Origin: Neisseriales bacterium
GTDB taxonomy: Bacteria > Pseudomonadota > Gammaproteobacteria > Burkholderiales > UBA11063
NCBI GenBank assembly: GCA_008017145.1
Contig: SSGY01000175.1
Location: 1 to 19,523 of the forward strand
Reading direction: 5' to 3'
Length of the DNA: 19,523 nt
Part shown: one piece after another, positions 7,719-15,387 of the stretch
Layout of the letters: each line of letters starts with the position of its first letter
Position numbering within the stretch: the stretch's first letter is position 1
Notes under the pieces: model-generated
Seen by the model: only the letters and a program-made list of their open reading frames with translations
Database searches by the model: none
What the model was told of the DNA's origin: nothing
Translations under genes and position numbers: made by a program

Positions 7719-8702
7719 TGGACGATCAAACTTACTTCCATTTTTTATAAAATCAGCATAAATATCTGTTTTATCTTTAAAGAAAATGTTTGCTTCACTA
7801 TAGCAATTGCCTGCGTAACAACTTAAACGTACGTATTGATTATATCGAGTTCCTTCCTTTCCAATTAATGGATGAATATTCATTTTAACTAGTAATACAA
7901 AGTCATAAGCAAAACTATAGCGAATACTGTTTCCATAGATATAGCAGCCCTGATTATTGGGCAATACTTGAAAATAATCTGTATTATTAAAAGTACTGTT
8001 GTCAGGAGTTATTGGATTTTTTCCATCTAGATCATGTAAGAGGCTGCAATCATGAGTATCTAGGTAAACTTGAGTATTAACGTTAGTGAAATTTAATGCT
8101 TCTGTGGTATGTAAAAAAATTAACATAAGTGGGCGACTCATTGCGATTGCAACTATTAAAATAAACATGATTAATCTCTTGGAGAGCTTGCTAAGTGCTT
8201 GGTGCTTAAGATGAGTAAGGTATAGACCCACCAATGAATAGTATATTCCAAGCCAGATTAGAATCAACTGAATTTTAAAGCTTAATGAGATGCCTTCTGG
8301 CATAAAGATAAAAGCGCCGACAGTAAAACTAATTAGTAATAGGCAAAATTTTATCCAAAATTTGAAATTAGAGTCATCCTTAAGATAACTGGTAAAAAAA
8401 TTTACGATAAAAATAATTATAACTGGGTAAATCACCAAAGTTATAATGGAAACAATAATTGTAAAAATAAAGAATGAGGCATATGCCGCCACACTAGTTT
8501 GCGGAATAAATAGAAAGCGAGACTCTTGTAGAATAATGCTAAAACCGATTGAACATGTTGCAATAATAAACGGTAGTATGTTCTCCGTTTTAAATAAGTG
8601 TAAAATTAAATGAGTGAAGATGAATTTATTGAAATCTAACAAATCCATACCGCGAATTTGTTGAAAGTGATTGCGATAATGATCTTTAATATTGGTTAAC
8701 AT
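7713..8702 (-). CDS. Membrane protein of unknown function with Cys-containing C-terminal domain
   Basis: Not recognised. The product is 329 residues. An N-terminal amphipathic stretch is followed by about five membrane segments (roughly residues 42-58, 72-103, 115-135, 143-163, 177-197) and a hydrophilic C-terminal domain of about 130 residues with four Cys at 219, 253, 295 and 300 (the last two in SCYAGNCY). Four Cys in a domain that could lie outside the cytoplasm suggests disulfides. The ATG at 8702 is preferred: an extended -10 (TGTTATACT) lies at the complement of 8733-8741, giving a leader of about 24 nt. The frame stays open to 8852, but that stretch crosses this promoter and repeat DNA. 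Its 3' end overlaps the FUSC gene by 6 bases on the opposite strand. It looks like a single-gene transcript. Confidence 0.75.
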   Translation of the reverse strand: MLTNIKDHYRNHFQQIRGMDLLDFNKFIFTHLILHLFKTENILPFIIATCSIGFSIILQESRFLFIPQTSVAAYASFFIFTIIVSIITLVIYPVIIIFIVNFFTSYLKDDSNFKFWIKFCLLLISFTVGAFIFMPEGISLSFKIQLILIWLGIYYSLVGLYLTHLKHQALSKLSKRLIMFILIVAIAMSRPLMLIFLHTTEALNFTNVNTQVYLDTHDCSLLHDLDGKNPITPDNSTFNNTDYFQVLPNNQGCYIYGNSIRYSFAYDFVLLVKMNIHPLIGKEGTRYNQYVRLSCYAGNCYSEANIFFKDKTDIYADFIKNGSKFDRPL

Positions 8703-8732
8703 GGTAATTCTTTTTGATTTATTGTAGTTGGT

Positions 8733-8741
8733 AGTATAACA
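8733..8741 (-). promoter_or_regulatory. Extended -10 promoter of the unknown membrane protein
   Basis: The complement of this stretch reads TGTTATACT, an extended -10 with hexamer at 8733-8738. Transcription would begin near 8726, 24 nt upstream of the ATG at 8702. No strong -35 is visible. Confidence 0.45.
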
Positions 8742-8780
8742 TGATTGTTTATACAAAATCCATAAAAACAAGTACGATTT

Positions 8781-8839
8781 TATACTCAAAATATTTGATT
8801 TTTGGATGCGAGGTATTGATAAAAAAGACGATGAGTATA
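8781..8839. repeat. Pair of element-like ends, possibly a decayed third copy
   Basis: TATACTCAAAA (8781-8791) is identical to the left end of palindromic copy A, and TGAGTATA (8832-8839) matches the right end of both copies, in the right orientation and 59 bp end to end. The interior does not fold and shows little similarity to the full copies. It is either a deletion derivative or chance in AT-rich DNA. The gene-free stretch 8703-9023 consists of this pair, copy B and promoters for the flanking genes. Confidence 0.35.
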
Positions 8840-8865
8840 TGGTGTATTTCAAGCCTTAATTAGTA

Positions 8866-8971
8866 TATACTCAAGCCGATTCATCATCCTAGGTCGTTAT
8901 TTTGTGGCTCACTTGCTACTTGTAAGCTTTACCGCAAAATGCCTACTAGTATTTCGAATCAAATGAGTATA
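8866..8971 (+). repeat. Palindromic mobile repeat (MITE-like), copy B
   Basis: This 106-bp element aligns along its whole length with 5425-5532. Shared blocks include GATTCAT, GGTCGTT, GCTCACTT, GCCTAC and AGTATTTC, with the same ends TATACTCA and TGAGTATA. Two stem pairs differ from copy A in a compensating way: CTGG/CCAG in A is CTAG/CTAG in B, and GTTTTG/CAAAAC in A is ATTTTG/CAAAAT in B. It sits between divergent transcripts, upstream of nagA, and its right end is 8 bases from a candidate nagA -10. No coding gene is inside. Confidence 0.8.
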
Positions 8972-8979
8972 CAATAGGG

Positions 8980-8985
8980 TACAAT
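8980..8985 (+). promoter_or_regulatory. Possible -10 box of nagA
   Basis: TACAAT starts 9 bases beyond the end of palindromic copy B and 44 bases before the nagA ATG. No good -35 is seen; any -35 would have to lie inside the element. Low-confidence call. Confidence 0.3.
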
Positions 8986-9023
8986 ATAGGATTAGAATCT
9001 ATTTTCAATTAAGGGGTTAGGCT

Positions 9024-10154
9024 ATGGGGCAAAATATGCGAGTAGTTAGTGCAAAATATATCTTTGATGGAGTAAATTTACTTTCGGATAAAGCTGTTTT
9101 GATTGATGGTAATACTATTATCGACGTTGTAGATAAAAATAAGGTTTATGATGCTAGTCAAATTGAAGATTTTGGTGATAGCGTAATTAGTGCTGGTTTA
9201 ATTGATTTACAATTAAACGGTTGCGGCGGAGTGTTGTTTAATGATTCAATTACGCTTGAAACGCTAGAGACGATGCACCAAACCAATTTACGTTATGGTA
9301 CAACCAGTTATCTGCCGACTTTGATTACTTCAGCCGTTGCAGATGTGATGCAAGCTTTGGAAGTTACCAAGCAATGGTTTAAACTATACGGTAATACTCG
9401 TGGTGTAGTTGGATTGCATTTGGAAGGTCCATTTTTGTCAGTTGAGAAACGTGGTATTCATCCCTTAGAGTTTATCATTAAGCCAACAGATGATTTATTG
9501 GCAGCAATTGTTCCCTATACTAAATTTTTCCCGATTAAAATGACGCTTGCTCCTGAGAATTTTACTACTGCACAGATAGAATATCTGGTAAAACATGGTG
9601 TGATTGTATCGGTTGGACACACTAATGCAACATATGCACAGGCAGAAGCTGCGTTTAACCATGGCGCAGCAACCGTAACGCATATGTTTAACGCGATGAG
9701 TGGAATGACTGGGCGTAATCCAGGAGTAATTGCCGCTGTTTTAGCAAATGCACCTTATTTGGGGTTGATCGTTGATTTATTGCATGTCGATAAAGCAAAT
9801 GTGCGGTTATTATCACAGCTAAAACCAACGACAACTTATTTGGTGACGGATGCGGTTACACCGACTGGTACTGATATGACTGAGTTTGACTTTGCAGGTA
9901 AACACCTTTATGTCCGTGAAGGGCGTTGTGTTGATGATGCTGGTACGCTAGGTGGTGCATATTTAACCATGAATGAAGCAGTAGAGAAGTGTGTCAATGA
10001 ATGTGAATTAAGCCTAGAGCAAACACTTACTATGGCAACTTTAACGCCAGCGCGTTTAATGGGATTAGATCAACAATTAGGTAAGATCGCAGTAGGATAT
10101 CGCGCGGATTTAATTGCGCTAAACCTGAAGGATTATTCGTGCACAATTATTTAG
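9024..10154 (+). CDS. nagA: N-acetylglucosamine-6-phosphate deacetylase
   Basis: Cytoplasmic metal-dependent amidohydrolase that removes acetate from GlcNAc-6-phosphate in amino-sugar and murein recycling. The product is 376 residues. Seen: DLQLNGCGGVLFND at 61-74, as in E. coli NagA where the usual HxH is replaced; metal ligand Glu 134 in HLEGPFL; His 199 in VGHTNATY; His 220 in VTHMFNAM; catalytic Asp 276 in LVTDAV. AAGGGG lies 7 bases before the ATG at 9024. The C-terminus stops at LKDYSCTII, short of the final TIVNGNEV-type strand common in the family, and the gene overlaps the next by 16 bases. No nagB, transporter or regulator is adjacent, so the sugar pathway context is incomplete. Confidence 0.95.
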   Translation: MGQNMRVVSAKYIFDGVNLLSDKAVLIDGNTIIDVVDKNKVYDASQIEDFGDSVISAGLIDLQLNGCGGVLFNDSITLETLETMHQTNLRYGTTSYLPTLITSAVADVMQALEVTKQWFKLYGNTRGVVGLHLEGPFLSVEKRGIHPLEFIIKPTDDLLAAIVPYTKFFPIKMTLAPENFTTAQIEYLVKHGVIVSVGHTNATYAQAEAAFNHGAATVTHMFNAMSGMTGRNPGVIAAVLANAPYLGLIVDLLHVDKANVRLLSQLKPTTTYLVTDAVTPTGTDMTEFDFAGKHLYVREGRCVDDAGTLGGAYLTMNEAVEKCVNECELSLEQTLTMATLTPARLMGLDQQLGKIAVGYRADLIALNLKDYSCTII

Positions 10155-10849
10155 AACATTATGTAGCGGCTCTGGACATGGTAATTTTGCCAGAGCAAAA
10201 AACGATAGTTGTTAATCCTGAGTCGCTTTTTGTTTATTTATCACCTGCTATTCGTGAAGATTATGGTTTGAATGGTGCGGATTATCGCACAGCAAGCTAT
10301 ATTGATTTGCCTCCAATTCGTCAAATTGCTCCTAGCTGTGTTGCAGAAGATAATGAATGTCTGACAACGCTCAAAATGCAGCAATACATCAGTTCGCAAA
10401 ACCATCAGGGCGAGATTCAATTATTTCTAAAACAGAAAACACCAATAGTTGATCCAGACAGCAATGTTGGCGTAGGCGTGCGGGTTGATTTTTTCCCGAT
10501 CTATTCGCTAGGACATTTTAAACCCTACATCAATAGCCATATCGTGCAATATGCCTCTGATGCATCTGAGGTGTCTATTCGGCAAAAAATTGAGCTGACT
10601 ATGATTGAGGAATTAATATTATTTTTGCTGATTATGTACGTTAAGCCTAAAGTAGTAACTTTGCATCTCAACGCAATTTTACATAAAAATATTGCCGTTA
10701 GTACTGTTCGCAATACGATTCATCAACAGCTCTTGCGTAAATTTGCGGTAGTTAGTGTTGAAGAGCTGATTGACAAAGCGATTTTTTGTGGTTATGATAC
10801 GATTTTACCTCGGATTATGAGCGAGCAGTTTAGTATTCGGATTAGTTAA
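10139..10849 (+). CDS. Unknown protein translationally coupled to nagA
   Basis: Not recognised. The product is 236 residues, soluble apart from a hydrophobic stretch near residues 157-167 (EELILFLLIMYV). No signal peptide, HTH or catalytic motif is evident. The middle part is rich in beta-type sequence (VGVGVRVDFFPIYSLGHFKPY), and the C-terminal third looks helical. The GTG start at 10139 is supported by AAGGA ending 6 bases upstream, inside nagA, and by the 16-base overlap with the nagA end. Coupling implies stoichiometric co-expression, so a role linked to amino-sugar metabolism is possible but unproven. Its stop codon is part of a 14-bp palindrome shared with the convergent gene. Confidence 0.8.
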   Translation: MHNYLEHYVAALDMVILPEQKTIVVNPESLFVYLSPAIREDYGLNGADYRTASYIDLPPIRQIAPSCVAEDNECLTTLKMQQYISSQNHQGEIQLFLKQKTPIVDPDSNVGVGVRVDFFPIYSLGHFKPYINSHIVQYASDASEVSIRQKIELTMIEELILFLLIMYVKPKVVTLHLNAILHKNIAVSTVRNTIHQQLLRKFAVVSVEELIDKAIFCGYDTILPRIMSEQFSIRIS

Positions 10850-10859
10850 TCGCGATTAA
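10846..10859. other. 14-bp palindrome holding both convergent stop codons
   Basis: TTAATCGCGATTAA is a perfect palindrome. The stop of the plus-strand gene (10847-10849) and the complement of the minus-strand stop (10856-10858) lie in its two halves, so the genes end 6 bp apart. There is no T-run, so it is not a standard terminator. Confidence 0.6.
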
Positions 10860-11281
10860 ATTCGGGAAAATCTTCGGAATATTTGAATTACAACTCCTGT
10901 TCCAATACCCCAGATTGCATTAATCATAAACATGAGAAATATAGTTGGCGGAGTATAATTCATCACGATGCCTTTTAATGGAAAAACTACTAATGCTGCG
11001 CATAGTGGGGGAAATATACCGCCAAAGATGAATAGTTTTAACCAATAAGCAAATTTAACCGAATTATGTTTGAAAATCACCGCTGGGATAATCCCCCATA
11101 TTCCACCCCAAAAAGCCAGTGAAATGAAGGCTGGAATGGCAAAAGGTTTGGTTGGAGTCATTGCATATGGTGCTTTAGGGATAATCCCGAATTGAAATAA
11201 AATCTCCAAAATGCCTTGATGAAATACAATTGTTGAGATAAACCCTGCGATAAAGCCAATAAAGATAATTTTTTTATTCAT
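10856..11281 (-). CDS. Small conserved-type membrane protein, function unknown
   Basis: A 141-residue protein with four predicted transmembrane segments (roughly 5-25, 50-70, 82-102, 113-135). The pattern of an N-terminal GFIAGFISTIVFHQG and a middle SLAFWGGIWGIIP resembles a widespread proteobacterial hypothetical membrane family I recall without a known role. The start is the ATG at 11281, with a purine-rich AGAAAG upstream. It is the last gene of the long minus-strand run, 33 bp after the transporter; that gap is the largest in the run, so it could have extra regulation. Confidence 0.75.
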   Translation of the reverse strand: MNKKIIFIGFIAGFISTIVFHQGILEILFQFGIIPKAPYAMTPTKPFAIPAFISLAFWGGIWGIIPAVIFKHNSVKFAYWLKLFIFGGIFPPLCAALVVFPLKGIVMNYTPPTIFLMFMINAIWGIGTGVVIQIFRRFSRI

Positions 11282-11314
11282 AAATATTCTTTCTTAAAGA
11301 GAATGATTAAACAC

Positions 11315-12655
11315 CTAAGATTTTTTAGCACCAAGAAGTGATGCGCTTATCCCACTGATAAAGATTAGTGGGATACCGTAAATCGCCCAATACCAAGTAT
11401 AATTACCTGCTTCACCAAAATAAAAATAACAAAATATTCCCCAACTTATTCCGACTAAAATACTAACATAAGCACCTTGACTATTTGCTTTTGACCAGTA
11501 AAACCCAGCAAGTAATGCAAAACAAAATGCAACGATAGGAATATTAAACAAAATCATCTTACTTAAAATATTATCAATTAAGGTGTTAGCAATAATGTAC
11601 GCAATGATTGCACAGATTAGAACCCATAGAATATTGGTGCTAACTTTGCTTGAGTTTGATTTAAAAATACTGCCCACTACCAATGTCACCATCGCATTCC
11701 ACACTCCAGCTAAAGTACTTGCCGCAACAAAAAATAGCACAACATATGCTACTCCCTGTAGCGCGTGTGGCAATGCATTGCGAATCAAATAGGGTAAGCC
11801 CAACTGAATGTCTGCTAATTGTACGCCTTTGCCACGCAGAATGGCTGTTGCCAAAATTCCTAAACCATAGAGCAAAAATATTATTATTGCGGCGATTGCT
11901 GCTGCGAAATAGGCGGTTTGCTGAGTTTTGGCAGCGACGATTTTTTGCCCGTACCAAGGTGCAATAATATAGCTAAACATGGTTAAAATTGTTAATGAAA
12001 TGATGAATTTAGGTGGCAGTAATGCTTGCATTTGCGCTAAATTAAATGCTGGAATTTGATTGCTCTGTGGAAGATGATAACTAAAATATACCAAAAGCAG
12101 AAAGAAAATTATAACAAAAATAAAAGATAAGACATCTAGTGCAATAATAGAGCTTAGTCCTCCACGCAGGGTTAACAATAAAATAACTATTACTAACGCA
12201 GCACTGAGGACTAAAGAATTGATCGGGATTAGTGGCAGCATTAGCAAAGTTAGCGATTTGATATAAGCAGCACTAAAGCCAAGCATTGCTAAAAATAGTA
12301 CGATTGCAACCAGTAATTCTAATTTTCGCCCATAGCGAGTAGCAAAAAAATGTGCTACAGATACTCCATTGAACTGCTTCCACTTCTTAGCTACGGTTAA
12401 AGTATAAAAAAGTAGCCCAATTAGAAAGATAAACGGCATTGCTAATGCCCAATAGCCAGCTAAATATCCCAAAGATGAGAAAGAAATTAAAGTTCCAGTA
12501 TTAAATTCAGTCATTACCAGTGTTGCGACCAAAGGCAAGAGCTTAGTATGCCGCCCAGCTAACAAATATTCATCTTGTGACTTTACTCGATTAGAGTTTC
12601 TAAGGCTATAGTAAGTAATCAATAAAAAGCAGAGTAAGGCTGAAATTATTCTCAT
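11315..12655 (-). CDS. Sodium:solute symporter (SSS) family transporter
   Basis: A 446-residue inner-membrane protein with 12-13 hydrophobic helices. The N-terminal RNSNRVKSQDEYLLAGRH followed by VMTEFNTGTLISFSSLGYLAGYWAL matches the SSS/SLC5 pattern: a short first helix, the conserved D-E-(Y/F)-LAGR, then the unwound helix with small and hydroxyl residues that binds sodium and substrate. The substrate cannot be read from the sequence; sugars, amino acids and carboxylates are all known in this family. The ATG at 12655 overlaps the stop of the upstream phosphatidyltransferase by one base (TAATG), and AAGGA lies 9 bases before it, so translation is coupled. Confidence 0.88.
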   Translation of the reverse strand: MRIISALLCFLLITYYSLRNSNRVKSQDEYLLAGRHTKLLPLVATLVMTEFNTGTLISFSSLGYLAGYWALAMPFIFLIGLLFYTLTVAKKWKQFNGVSVAHFFATRYGRKLELLVAIVLFLAMLGFSAAYIKSLTLLMLPLIPINSLVLSAALVIVILLLTLRGGLSSIIALDVLSFIFVIIFFLLLVYFSYHLPQSNQIPAFNLAQMQALLPPKFIISLTILTMFSYIIAPWYGQKIVAAKTQQTAYFAAAIAAIIIFLLYGLGILATAILRGKGVQLADIQLGLPYLIRNALPHALQGVAYVVLFFVAASTLAGVWNAMVTLVVGSIFKSNSSKVSTNILWVLICAIIAYIIANTLIDNILSKMILFNIPIVAFCFALLAGFYWSKANSQGAYVSILVGISWGIFCYFYFGEAGNYTWYWAIYGIPLIFISGISASLLGAKKS

Positions 12656-13245
12656 TAAGCATTATCCTTCTGCCAAAAATGAAAGAAACGCAGATGTAAG
12701 AACGCACTTAATAAAACTAAAACAATATAAGCATAAGCCAGTGGCGTAAATAAACCAGGAAGTATAATCATCAACGCATAAAAAATAAACGCTTCAGCTC
12801 TTTCAATCAGACCATTATGATAAAAAAAGCTTTTATTACTATTTTGCTCAACGAAGATCCCAACCACGAGAAAACTGGTAATGCAGATCAGATTGGCAAA
12901 TAGCATCAAAAAGCAAGCAATCCCACGGCTTGGATCAACCAGATAAAGTGCAAAAATTACGGCACTTTCAACAACTCGATCCATCACAATATCCAGAGCG
13001 CCACCTAATTGGTTGGAATTATCACAGGCTCGTGCAACAGAACCATCCAAGGTATCCAGATAACCCGAAAAGGCGAGTATAATTATTGCCAACCACGGAT
13101 AATGAAAATACACTGCGGGGATAACCAATAATCCAACTATACCAGATAGCACGGTAATTGCAGTTGGAGAAAATTTACAACCCATTTTTAATATCGGGGC
13201 AATAAATATTTTTTGGTAGTGATGACGGAATTTTTGTTCGAGCAT
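12655..13245 (-). CDS. CDP-alcohol phosphatidyltransferase family enzyme
   Basis: A 196-residue membrane enzyme that joins a CDP-activated lipid or alcohol to an alcohol acceptor in phospholipid synthesis. The complete family signature is present: Asp 64, Asp 67-Gly 68, Ala 71-Arg 72, Gly 81, Asp 85 and Asp 89 (GYLDTLDGSVAR...GGALDIVMD), with the metal-binding aspartates intact. About six membrane helices surround it. It is not obviously PgsA, PssA or Cls-like by sequence, so the acceptor is unknown. It sits 7 bp after the disulfide oxidoreductase gene and overlaps the transporter gene by one base. The long PTAITVLSG stretch near residue 27 is usual in this family. Confidence 0.9.
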   Translation of the reverse strand: MLEQKFRHHYQKIFIAPILKMGCKFSPTAITVLSGIVGLLVIPAVYFHYPWLAIIILAFSGYLDTLDGSVARACDNSNQLGGALDIVMDRVVESAVIFALYLVDPSRGIACFLMLFANLICITSFLVVGIFVEQNSNKSFFYHNGLIERAEAFIFYALMIILPGLFTPLAYAYIVLVLLSAFLHLRFFHFWQKDNA

Positions 13246-13252
13246 ATATTAC

Positions 13253-14680
13253 TTACCAGAAAAATTTTAGAATTTTGACAATAAATTTTACTTTTGCCGA
13301 GAACAGTAATGGCTTATAATATTCGCCAACCACTTGCTTATTTAAATCGCTCAGAGTTGGGTAGGGAATAATGTTTTTGGTTAATGCTTTGATGTTCTCG
13401 CCACGATTGATTAGATCTATCCACGGCGCAAGCAATTCGCCAGAATTTAAACCCAAGACTGACACACCCAATACTTTACCTTTTTTAGTGGTAATTAGCT
13501 TAATTTTTCCTAAGAGCTCACGTTCTGCTTGGGCGCGGTCATTTCTTTTATATTCAAATTCGCTGACTAGCGTGTCATTAGGATATTGAGCTTGCGCTTC
13601 GCGTTCAAGTAATCCGACATGAGCTAACTCGGGATAGGTATATGTCACCCATGGCACTGCTTGGTAGCTAACTTTTGCTCGTTGTCGGAAAATAATATTG
13701 CGAATCACAATTCCCGCATGGTAGCCAGCTATATGGGTAAATTGATAATCTCCCGCGACATCACCAATGGCAAAGATTTTCTTATTCGACGTTCTTAATC
13801 TCTCATCGATGGTAATTTTGTGAGCTGTATGCTGTATGTCTGCGGCAGCTAGATTTAGTTTATCTATATTAGCTTTACGTCCAGTGGCTAGCAGGAGGTG
13901 CGAGCCATTAATGATTTGTTCTCTGCCATTTACTTCCACGGCTATTTCAATTTGTTGAGTATCATTATAGCCAACTCGGAGTATCTTAATATCTTCTAAA
14001 AGGTTTAGCCCTTGATTGAGCATGTTTTGGCGTAACTCAGCAACTAAATCAGCTTCGTCGCGCGGCAAGATTTTATCTAAATTAAGGAGCGTTACCTTGA
14101 TGCCAAGCATTAAAAATGCCTGAGCTAATTCACAACCAATCGGACCACCACCAATTACCAATAAATGACTTGGAGTCTCGGTTAAATTAAAAATAGTTTC
14201 ATTGGTTAGATAGCTCACCTTATCCAAGCCAGAAATTGGTGGTATTACTGGTGAAGAACCAGTCGCAATAACAAAGTATTTGGCAGTAATAATATCATCA
14301 TTAACTCTGACACTCTTGCTGTCAACAAAGCTGGCATATCCTTGATAGACGGTAGCACCCAGCCCAGTAAAGCGCTCCACTGAATCATGCGGTGCGATAT
14401 TAGCAACCACCTGACGTACTGATTCCATTACCTCGCTAATTATTACTGGCTTGGCGCTAGCATGGAAGCCAAACTTGGCAGATTCGGTTATTGCATAATA
14501 GTGCTTTGCGCTAGCCAGTAAGGCTTTCGAGGGGACGCAGCCATAATTAAGGCAATCACCACCCATTTGATGTCCCTCGATTAATGCAACTTTGATACCA
14601 AATTGACATGCACCTGCTGCCACGCTTAAGCCACCAGCGCCAGCACCGATAATACAAATATCATAATGATGATTAGCCAC
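13253..14680 (-). CDS. FAD-dependent pyridine nucleotide-disulfide oxidoreductase, mercuric-reductase-like
   Basis: A 475-residue class I flavin disulfide reductase. Seen: N-terminal FAD-binding GAGAGGLS (12-19), redox-active pair C43/C48 in GGDCLNYGCVPSK, NAD(P)H-binding LVIGGGPIGCELAQAF, second FAD motif FAIGDVAGDYQFTHIAGYHAG and the dimerisation domain. The C-terminal His-Glu dyad of dihydrolipoamide dehydrogenase (HPTxxE) is replaced by YPTLSD, so it is not LPD; the N-terminal metal-binding domain and C-terminal Cys pair of true MerA are also absent. A basic, hydrophobic tail (FSAKVKFIVKILKFFW) could sit on the membrane. It starts at GTG with AAAGG 8 bases upstream and overlaps the TVP38 gene by 8 bases. 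As I recall, the two occur as one fused protein in some bacteria. The substrate is unknown. Confidence 0.9.
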   Translation of the reverse strand: MANHHYDICIIGAGAGGLSVAAGACQFGIKVALIEGHQMGGDCLNYGCVPSKALLASAKHYYAITESAKFGFHASAKPVIISEVMESVRQVVANIAPHDSVERFTGLGATVYQGYASFVDSKSVRVNDDIITAKYFVIATGSSPVIPPISGLDKVSYLTNETIFNLTETPSHLLVIGGGPIGCELAQAFLMLGIKVTLLNLDKILPRDEADLVAELRQNMLNQGLNLLEDIKILRVGYNDTQQIEIAVEVNGREQIINGSHLLLATGRKANIDKLNLAAADIQHTAHKITIDERLRTSNKKIFAIGDVAGDYQFTHIAGYHAGIVIRNIIFRQRAKVSYQAVPWVTYTYPELAHVGLLEREAQAQYPNDTLVSEFEYKRNDRAQAERELLGKIKLITTKKGKVLGVSVLGLNSGELLAPWIDLINRGENIKALTKNIIPYPTLSDLNKQVVGEYYKPLLFSAKVKFIVKILKFFW

Positions 14681-15380
14681 GGATTTTACCTTTCTTTAAT
14701 GATTTGACAATCACAGGAATAAATGAAATGATGCCAAGTAAGGTTAGCGCCAGCAAAATTTGTGGACTGATTAGCGAGCTTAATTTAAATTCGTTTGAAT
14801 TTTGTGCAAAAATAGTAGTTAGGCTTGCACCTATATTTACATAAACAAACGTCCCGAGAATTATTCCCAAAAAAGTAGCTAAAATAAAATCACGTAATTT
14901 GACATTGAAGATTCCTGCTGCTAGATTTATCAACCAAAAGGGCATGATTGGGAGAAATCTTAAACTTAAAAGATAATAAAAAGCATTCTGTTTAAAATTA
15001 GTTTCCATAAATTTTACTTTATTGCCGATTTTAGCTGCGACACTTTCACCAAAAGCTAATTTAACTGCAATTAGCAGTAGAGTCGCACCAATGGTTGCAG
15101 AAGTTACTACCAGAAAAGTGCCAATGATACTACCAAATAGAAATCCAGCTAACAAAGAAAAAATACTCGCTCCAGGAATTGAAGCAGTTACAAGTACTAT
15201 GTAACTAATACAAAAAATAGCAATTGACAAAAAATAGTGATCTTGCACATATAATGCTAATTGAGCGTGGTATTGTTGTAGGCTAGCAAAATTGAGGTAA
15301 TGCATAATATTAAATTTAATTGCGGCAATAATAATTATCGCAATTATAATCAATGGGATAAAGCGTTTTAAATTTTTCAT
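14673..15380 (-). CDS. TVP38/TMEM64 family (VTT domain) membrane protein
   Basis: A 235-residue inner-membrane protein of the DedA/VTT superfamily. The VTT core is visible: SIPGASIFSLLAGFLFGSI near residue 65 (the re-entrant loop), then LRFLPIMPFWLINLAAGIFNVKLRDF near residue 140 with the conserved arginine and the F/Y-x-x-P-x-x-P-like turn. Relatives in eukaryotes and bacteria act as lipid scramblases or affect lipid and polyprenyl-phosphate distribution; the role of the bacterial TVP38 branch is not settled. Its 3' end overlaps the flavin oxidoreductase by 8 bases, pointing to a physical partnership. The gene starts 7 bp after the DUF547 gene. Confidence 0.88.
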   Translation of the reverse strand: MKNLKRFIPLIIIAIIIIAAIKFNIMHYLNFASLQQYHAQLALYVQDHYFLSIAIFCISYIVLVTASIPGASIFSLLAGFLFGSIIGTFLVVTSATIGATLLLIAVKLAFGESVAAKIGNKVKFMETNFKQNAFYYLLSLRFLPIMPFWLINLAAGIFNVKLRDFILATFLGIILGTFVYVNIGASLTTIFAQNSNEFKLSSLISPQILLALTLLGIISFIPVIVKSLKKGKIRG

Positions 15381-15387
15381 TTAATTG

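Noticed and set aside
8703..8852. In-frame 50-codon extension of the unknown membrane protein
   Set aside because: It crosses an extended -10 promoter and repeat-end sequence; the ATG at 8702 fits that promoter.
10120..10160. Frameshift fusing nagA to the following gene
   Set aside because: The downstream gene has its own Shine-Dalgarno and GTG start, no slippery site is seen, and NagA is nearly full length.
11583..11967. Several overlapping open frames inside the SSS transporter gene
   Set aside because: Antisense or shifted frames of a well-supported membrane protein; biased composition explains the lack of stops.
13253..14680. Identification as dihydrolipoamide dehydrogenase or true mercuric reductase
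   Set aside because: The LPD His-Glu dyad is YPTLSD here, and the MerA metal-binding domain and C-terminal Cys pair are missing; no pyruvate dehydrogenase or mer genes are nearby.
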